A DNA stretch of 34,353 nucleotides. It comes from Chara braunii (Eukaryota > Streptophyta > Charophyceae > Charales > Characeae). Below are positions 29,170 to 34,353 of this stretch, piece by piece (the stretch's first letter is position 1; every line of letters starts with the position of its first letter). The position numbers and the translations under genes are program-made. Where the stretch lies: NCBI GenBank assembly GCA_003427395.1, contig BFEA01000179.1, forward strand, positions 394,896 to 429,248, given 5' to 3'. The notes under the pieces are model-generated. The model made no database searches and had not been told where the DNA came from. It saw nothing but the letters and a program-made list of their open reading frames with translations.

Positions 29170-29859
29170 GAGAATAAATATGGGACGATCACTTTTTACA
29201 ATCACAGTCAGACTCCTCTCAACCATATATATCTATGTGATCGCAGACAGTCAATTCCAAAGTCCGAATCATAAAACATACTTGCAATCACATCAAAGAA
29301 TCAACAAAAAATCCACACACTACACGGGGTCAACTTCAACCATTCTCTATACTCATACCCCTCGCTTTAGCTATGCAAACCCGAACCTTTGTCAAACCTT
29401 TCAAAAATAAATACTCAGCACGTTTGTTAAATGACCGTTCAATAAAAGCTTAGGTGAAAACCTTAATAAAACAATAGAAATCACTAGGGCTAAAACCTTT
29501 TAGGTTGGGTAATGAGAATAAATTAGAGTTGAGTCGTAGACCGACGAATCGGCAACCGACCTGTTATCAGTGATAACAGAAGATGATCCTTGTAGGATCA
29601 AGCTGAAACTAGTCAAAATCTTGAATCAAAACGATCAAAAGGACTTGTACCACAAGACAAGTCAATGCCCAAGCTAAATCATTAGTGTATGGGGAATAAA
29701 TCTCCATAACACATCCTTACTCAATACTGTCTGCCAAGTAAATCTAAGTCTACCCCTAAGCCATTGTCCAAGGAAAAGGTAGTCCTTTGGCAGAGTCTCC
29801 CCTATTCACGGTGGGTTGCCAGAATCGCCCCCCTGTCGAAATATAATCTATCTCCGTTA

Positions 29860-30445
29860 AACTAAGGAAATTTCGACAGCGCTTCCCGTAAGAAAAGTGC
29901 CTTTTCAGAATTTATACTAACTTAAATATGAAAACAAAAACAATATCTCACTTTGGAAAGTCAAATTTTGTGTAACTCCCTGAATTAGTAAAAATTTGGG
30001 CAACATTTCCTTTAGAAAGGTAGACTTCCGAGATTTATACTAAGTTAGATATAAACTCAAACATTAAACTTCAATTATTTCAAGACAAAATTTAACTAAC
30101 TCCTTAGATATGTAAAAATTTCGGCAGCGTTTCCCTTAGAGAAAGTAACTTTTCAAAATATATACGAAGCTAAGTTCATAATCTAGATATAACTTTGACT
30201 TCTCAAAGTCCATTTTTGTTTAACTCTATGAATTAACAAAAAATTAGGCAGCACTCCCTCTAGAAAATAAGACTTTCCAGATTTTTATTAAGCCATATAT
30301 GAAATTTAGACAAACTTAACTTTGAAAAGTCAAAATATGACTAACTCCTCGGTTTTGTAGAAATTTCGGCAGCGGTTCTCGTAGAGAAAGTGACTTGTCA
30401 AGATTTATACAAGACCAAGTATAACAAAAGATCCTAGAAAATGTA
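29860..30445 (+). repeat. Five degenerate ~123 bp tandem repeats
   Basis: Units start with variants of AAATTTCGGCAGCGTTTCCC at 29868, 29992, 30116, 30241 and 30361 (spacings 124, 124, 125, 120). Each continues with AGAAAGTGACTTTTCAAGATTTATAC-like sequence and an AGTCAAATTTTGACTAACTCC-like end. The regular period and mutual divergence suggest an old tandem amplification. Similar FFGGC-type (AATTTCGGCAG) strings are, from memory, common in LTRs of plant Ty3/Gypsy elements, so this could be LTR-derived. Confidence 0.85.
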
Positions 30446-30699
30446 GAATTTGACCTAAATAAAATAAACTTAGCTCAAAAATGTAAAAATTAAAACTAAC
30501 TCCTATAGCTATAGCACCTGACAAACATCTAAAACAACTGTCTATCAAACTGAAACTCAGACTAAGTAGTGATCTCACTCAGCCACAAGCAGGCCAACCC
30601 ATAAAGGTAAGTACTATCACCAGCCCAAGGTCAACTTGATCAACAATAGTCCATAGATGATTTATCCCTTATACCTAACTCAGATAAGGCGTATAGCTA

Positions 30700-31420
30700 G
30701 ACCACCCAATCTTATGGAAACCTATCTAGCTCAACCATAGAGTATACACAAACACACAAAACTACAACGTTTTTCTTCTTTAGGCATATGACTAGGTTAT
30801 CCAACCTAGTCGTCCTGGAATGTTTAAGTATCTAAGTTATATATAATTATATGCACTTCGTATTTTAAGGAAGCATATGACTAAAATGGTCATCTTAGAT
30901 AAAGATTCCACCTGCCCCTTCTTACCACAAGTTTATTCTTAATTTATACACTCTTCAGTTAATGACAAACTATAGTAAGACCATCAAATCTTATGAAAAA
31001 ATGTTTGACTAGCCTGTTCATAAGTAAAATAGTATAGAAATATAAACAAATTTATCCCTTTGGTTCTAGCATGTGCGTGACTCCAGACCATACCACACAA
31101 TCTTATGAGAATCTGTCCAGTCCTTTGCCTGAATTTTCCCCTCAGAATAAAACAAGAGAGGTTCAAGTCCATCCAATCTTATGGAACATGCCCAACTCTC
31201 CTTCAGAACTAATAAAACATAAGAAAACCCAAAGAAACAAGGCAACCAAGCCATCTAATCTTATGAAAAAATGCTTGGTCCCTGAACGCCAAATACAAAC
31301 AACCCTCGCAATTCAAAGCAACCAGACCACCCAATCTTATGGGAACCTGTATAGTCCTTCATACAATCGAAAATAAACATAGCACTGAGCCCTCCAATCT
31401 TATGGAGACTCTCACAGCCT
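30700..31420 (+). repeat. Seven irregular repeats centred on CCATCCAATCTTATGGAAA
   Basis: AATCTTATG occurs at 30708, 30987, 31099, 31175, 31257, 31333 and 31396, each preceded by a CCA(C/T)C-like string and followed by G/A-rich bases. Spacing is 63-82 bp among the last five and wider before. Confidence 0.75.
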
Positions 31421-31429
31421 TTGGTTGAC

Positions 31430-33110
31430 CCAGTCAAGTACAAGCAATACAACCTTCCTCCCACCTTTCCCCCAGATGCAACCCCTTTCCACAATCTGCT
31501 ATCAGTCAGACAACAAAACTGAAACTGCAACTTGCACAATCATTCCTTTACTTAAGTCTTGTTCGTTTTTAAAGTCAACATAAAGTCAAAGTAGGGATAC
31601 AAGGTTTGTATACTCAGTCAAACTGTAGAAGAATGTACAGATAGGGGTTGTAACTAGAGGGGAAACAATGATTAGCTCTCAGTTCCCTGCCTTCAGAACT
31701 CCTCCCGAGTTCCGGCAGATCTCCCGCAATCGGTGGGCCGACTCCCCACAAAGTCTTGCTGAGGTTCTACGGGTTGAAATTCCACCTGCCGACTTCCTCT
31801 CGTAACTAGGATTAGACTTAGAGTAAGAAGGATAGAAGGAGGGGTTTCATACTCTCGTGATACAAGAAGGGGACAAACTCAACTCCCAGGAAATGGCCTT
31901 GCAATCTTTAATCACCTGAGGGCCCCGCAATGATGGCCAAAACGCAGTTGCAACTAGGTCAAACTGAAGTCAACTGCCAATTACTGACTCCCAAACGACC
32001 TCCCAAAATCGCAGTAATGACCTCCTTTTTTACAGCTCGACCATTCCCTCAGTTTGCAAAGCACACCCTCTAACTAATTGTAGCTACGCAACACAAGAAG
32101 GGTGTGTTAAACTGTGTTCAACCAGAGCACGTATCCATGAAGTCACCACATGTAGCGAAGGCATAATATGTACAGAGAAATACATCAGTATGCAGCGGAT
32201 AACTGTTCGCACGTCCATACTAGCAACGACTCAATGAGTAGAGGCTCGATGAACAGCAGTGGCCTGACGAACTCTACAAGCTTAGCAATGGCGCCCCCAA
32301 CTTGAATGAACGCCGCAACAACCAACAACTGTAGTGGACACGACCCCCTCTCTATTTTAACCAACGAGAGAGGCGACACTCCGGTCAGCAGGCAGACTTC
32401 CAATTCGAGCCTGACCTCCTTGCCGCTTCAGTCCGACGATCGGATGAGCAAGGTCTTACCTAGTATGCAAACCCTCCTCACGACTGGCTTCACGCTACTT
32501 ACTCCGATAGAATAATTGGACATACATTGCTGTCCATATCGAGTCCGTGCGCAGTCCAATACAACAACCCGCCTATCAATTGATCCCCACCACTGATTCT
32601 CATAGATACCTCTCTATCTCTACCTATACCTTAGTAGGTGTGCAGACCCTACGATCCTATATATATATCTGGCGGCAAATACGGCTGGTTTCAATTAGAG
32701 ACAGGAAAGGAAAGCCAATCCGTCGACTTGGAAACCAGAGATGGGAGACAACTCCTTCTGTTCAGTGTAGGACCTTGCTCCAACGGCGGTGGCGACCACC
32801 GAGAAGATCAGGTACGTTACTCCCCTCCCTCTCGATCTCTCTCGACTTCTAGCTTGCACGCACTCCTATCCTCAGTCAGAAGACCCTCATGACCGTGTGG
32901 GAAGTAGCGGTAGCCTGGGCGAATTCAATCATGACGAGCTCCTCGGTAATCACGACTTCGAGCCCGTCCAAAGGCGCATTGGCACTTCAATTCTTCGCAG
33001 GCGATAGCGGTGGGCAGCAGGTGCACCTGGCTTTCTCCCACTAACAGATCGGGCGAAGATCGGATGTATCTACGGCTTCGAACACCAAAATATACACCTA
33101 CTATACGTGA
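31430..33110. other. Spacer, nothing recognised
   Basis: About 1.7 kb with no coding motif, RNA gene or internal repeat that I can identify. ORFs are at most about 101 codons. Confidence 0.4.
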
Positions 33111-33119
33111 GTGTGTGAG

Positions 33120-33140
33120 TGGGAGAGAGAGAGAGAGAGA
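33120..33140. repeat. Short (GA)n microsatellite
   Basis: About 20 bp of GA dinucleotides. Confidence 0.9.
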
Positions 33141-33229
33141 GTACTCTATCGATAGGATGAGCAACGCACCGGTTACCCGATAAATCTCCAACCCCACTGC
33201 TCGCTCCTCTCTGTCGAGCGCATTGACTC

Positions 33230-33480
33230 CTGCCTTTTTGCAAAACACGGAAGCCCTCCCGGCCATGTCACGCAGGAGTAAAACAAAACAATACAAGAGA
33301 CAACTTGAGAACGACGCATAAATAACCCCGCGAACCGCCAAGGCGGACGTGGTCTCGTCGTCCATTCGCCGCTCTACCTGGGTGCGCCAACTGTACATCC
33401 CACAGTTCCCTACGACAAGATAGGTTTTCGCGGGGTACAACTTGCTTTCCTAAGGAGTTGTCACCATCCTTAGGGCCATA
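33230..33480 (+). repeat. Dispersed repeat family R3, copy 2
   Basis: GTCACGCAGGAGT, TGGTCTCGTCGTCC, GTGCGCCAACTGTAC, CCTACGACAAGATAGG and GGAGTTGTCACCATCCTTAGGG parallel 28065-28240. An extra block of about 60 bp (33278-33347) is absent from copy 1. It ends where the LTR begins. Confidence 0.55.
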
Positions 33481-33482
33481 TC

Positions 33483-33953
33483 TGTTACGGACTCCGCCAG
33501 GGCCATCTTTTTGCTGTTTCTGCTGCTTCCCGTTTTCGGCCTGGCACTGTTTTTCCAAACCCCTCCTTTGGTACCATCAAATTTTGGACAATTGGCGCCA
33601 TGCTGCAATTTGGGCGCCACTTTCAAATACCGCACTTTTCAGTTTTGCCCTCGGGGCTTTTGCAGATCTGCCCCCGGTACTTTACCGGACACCCGGTACT
33701 TATACCGGTGCTCCGTACAGTACGGGGACCCAGTCTCGTACCAGTTTTCAGCTGCTGTACCAGTACTCAGTGTGACTTGCTCCTGTTTCGACATTCGGAA
33801 TCCAAGACTTCGACTTTGTGTCCTTGCCACTGTGTCTGCGTCCGACCCTCAGTCGTGTCGAGTAAGTGAGTGTGTGTGTGTGCTCTCCCTCTCTCCCTCT
33901 CCCTCTCATCTCCCTCGGCTCTCCTTGTCTCCCTCAGCCTCACGCTTGTTACA
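33483..33953 (+). mobile_element. Probable 5' LTR of an LTR retrotransposon
   Basis: Begins TGTTACGG and ends TTACA (TG...CA boundaries), 471 bp, with a primer-binding site starting one base later. Contains CGGTAC-rich sequence at 33680-33740 and a (TG)n/CT-rich stretch at 33867-33935. The partner LTR and coding region would lie beyond the window, so the left boundary is an inference from the TG dinucleotide and from the end of the R3 copy. Confidence 0.55.
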
Positions 33954-33954
33954 C

Positions 33955-33966
33955 TGGTATCGGAGC
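33955..33966 (+). promoter_or_regulatory. Primer-binding site, initiator tRNA-Met type (variant)
   Basis: TGGTATCGGAGC differs at one base from TGGTATCAGAGC, the sequence complementary to the 3' end of plant initiator tRNA-Met used by many Copia and Gypsy elements. Its position directly after ...TTACA supports use for minus-strand priming. Confidence 0.65.
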
Positions 33967-34353
33967 TGGTTGCTCCCTCCATCGCCGCTGAAGACCTTCG
34001 ACGCCGCTGTGATCTTCATCGCCGCCGTGATCATCGCCACCTGGACCATCGTCGCCGCCGTGATCTCCCCCCGGCGTTTCTCGCCGAGATCTTCATCGAT
34101 GTCGTGCCACGTCAACACTCCGTCACCCTTGCCGCCTTGATCCTTGCTGCCGCGCGCCAGGTAAGCAACACTTTTTTTTCTCCTTCTTTTTTTTCTCCAT
34201 ATCTTGTCCTCCTGCTACTGCGACTTCGAAATCACCTTCGATTTCATTTCGATTTCATAATCGAAATCGAATTTGAAATCGTTTCGATTTTGGAATCGAA
34301 ATCGAAACGAATTCGATTCTTTCCCCCCCCCCCCATACTCATCGACATCATCA
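33967..34353 (+). other. Retrotransposon leader, running off the window
   Basis: GC-rich GCCGCCGTGATC-type repeats (33980-34070), then CGCCAGGTAAGC at about 34156-34167, a good match to a 5' splice-donor consensus. Low-complexity AATCGAAATCGA-type sequence fills 34225-34320 and a C run 34323-34333. No gag motif is visible before the window ends. Confidence 0.4.

Overview
This window reads as gene-poor, repeat-dominated nuclear DNA of a eukaryote. I found no intact host gene, rRNA or tRNA gene, CRISPR array or bacterial-type operon. A plant-type L1 LINE, tRNA-derived SINEs, an LTR retrotransposon with an initiator-Met-like primer site, and a Penelope-like element whose GIY-YIG domain precedes the reverse transcriptase together point to the green lineage. 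A streptophyte with a large genome (a charophyte alga or early-diverging plant) is my best guess, but the organism is inferred, not shown.

Layout, left to right. 1-4094: a decayed Penelope-like retroelement (about 304-3803, + strand) lies between two near-identical direct repeats, each a ~165-177 bp pyrimidine-rich unit bracketed by (TC)n. 4095-6200: microsatellites, a G/A-rich minisatellite, one copy of dispersed family R1, and a duplicated hairpin unit. 6290-6462: a tRNA-derived SINE (- strand). 6820-8400: dispersed family R2, interrupted by an embedded Nextera mate-pair junction adapter with tandem copies around it, which is a probable assembly artefact. 8400-8745: one arm of a fold-back family, split by a 159 bp MITE with TTAA flanks. 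10284-11431: a longer fold-back element with inverted arms around a (GA)n minisatellite. 11800-15135: tandem and dispersed duplications and a second SINE. 15136-15866: assembly gap. 16802-23095: a 5'-truncated L1 LINE (- strand) with both ORFs recognisable. 23100-24660: second copies of R1 and R2. 25000-31500: an AT-richer tract of degenerate tandem repeats with weak coding remnants and one of two R3 copies. 33230-34353: the second R3 copy, then a probable 471 bp 5' LTR, its primer-binding site and leader, running off the window.

Nothing here works as a pathway: the elements are independent insertions, several nested in or abutting one another. The most notable is the permuted-domain Penelope-like element (Chlamys/Naiad type), which keeps GIY-YIG landmarks, a CxC motif and RT motifs despite at least four frameshifts, two nonsense codons and a lost catalytic aspartate. 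The LINE has decayed differently: ORF2 is one frame over about 1,425 codons with only four stops, each reachable by a C:G-to-T:A transition.
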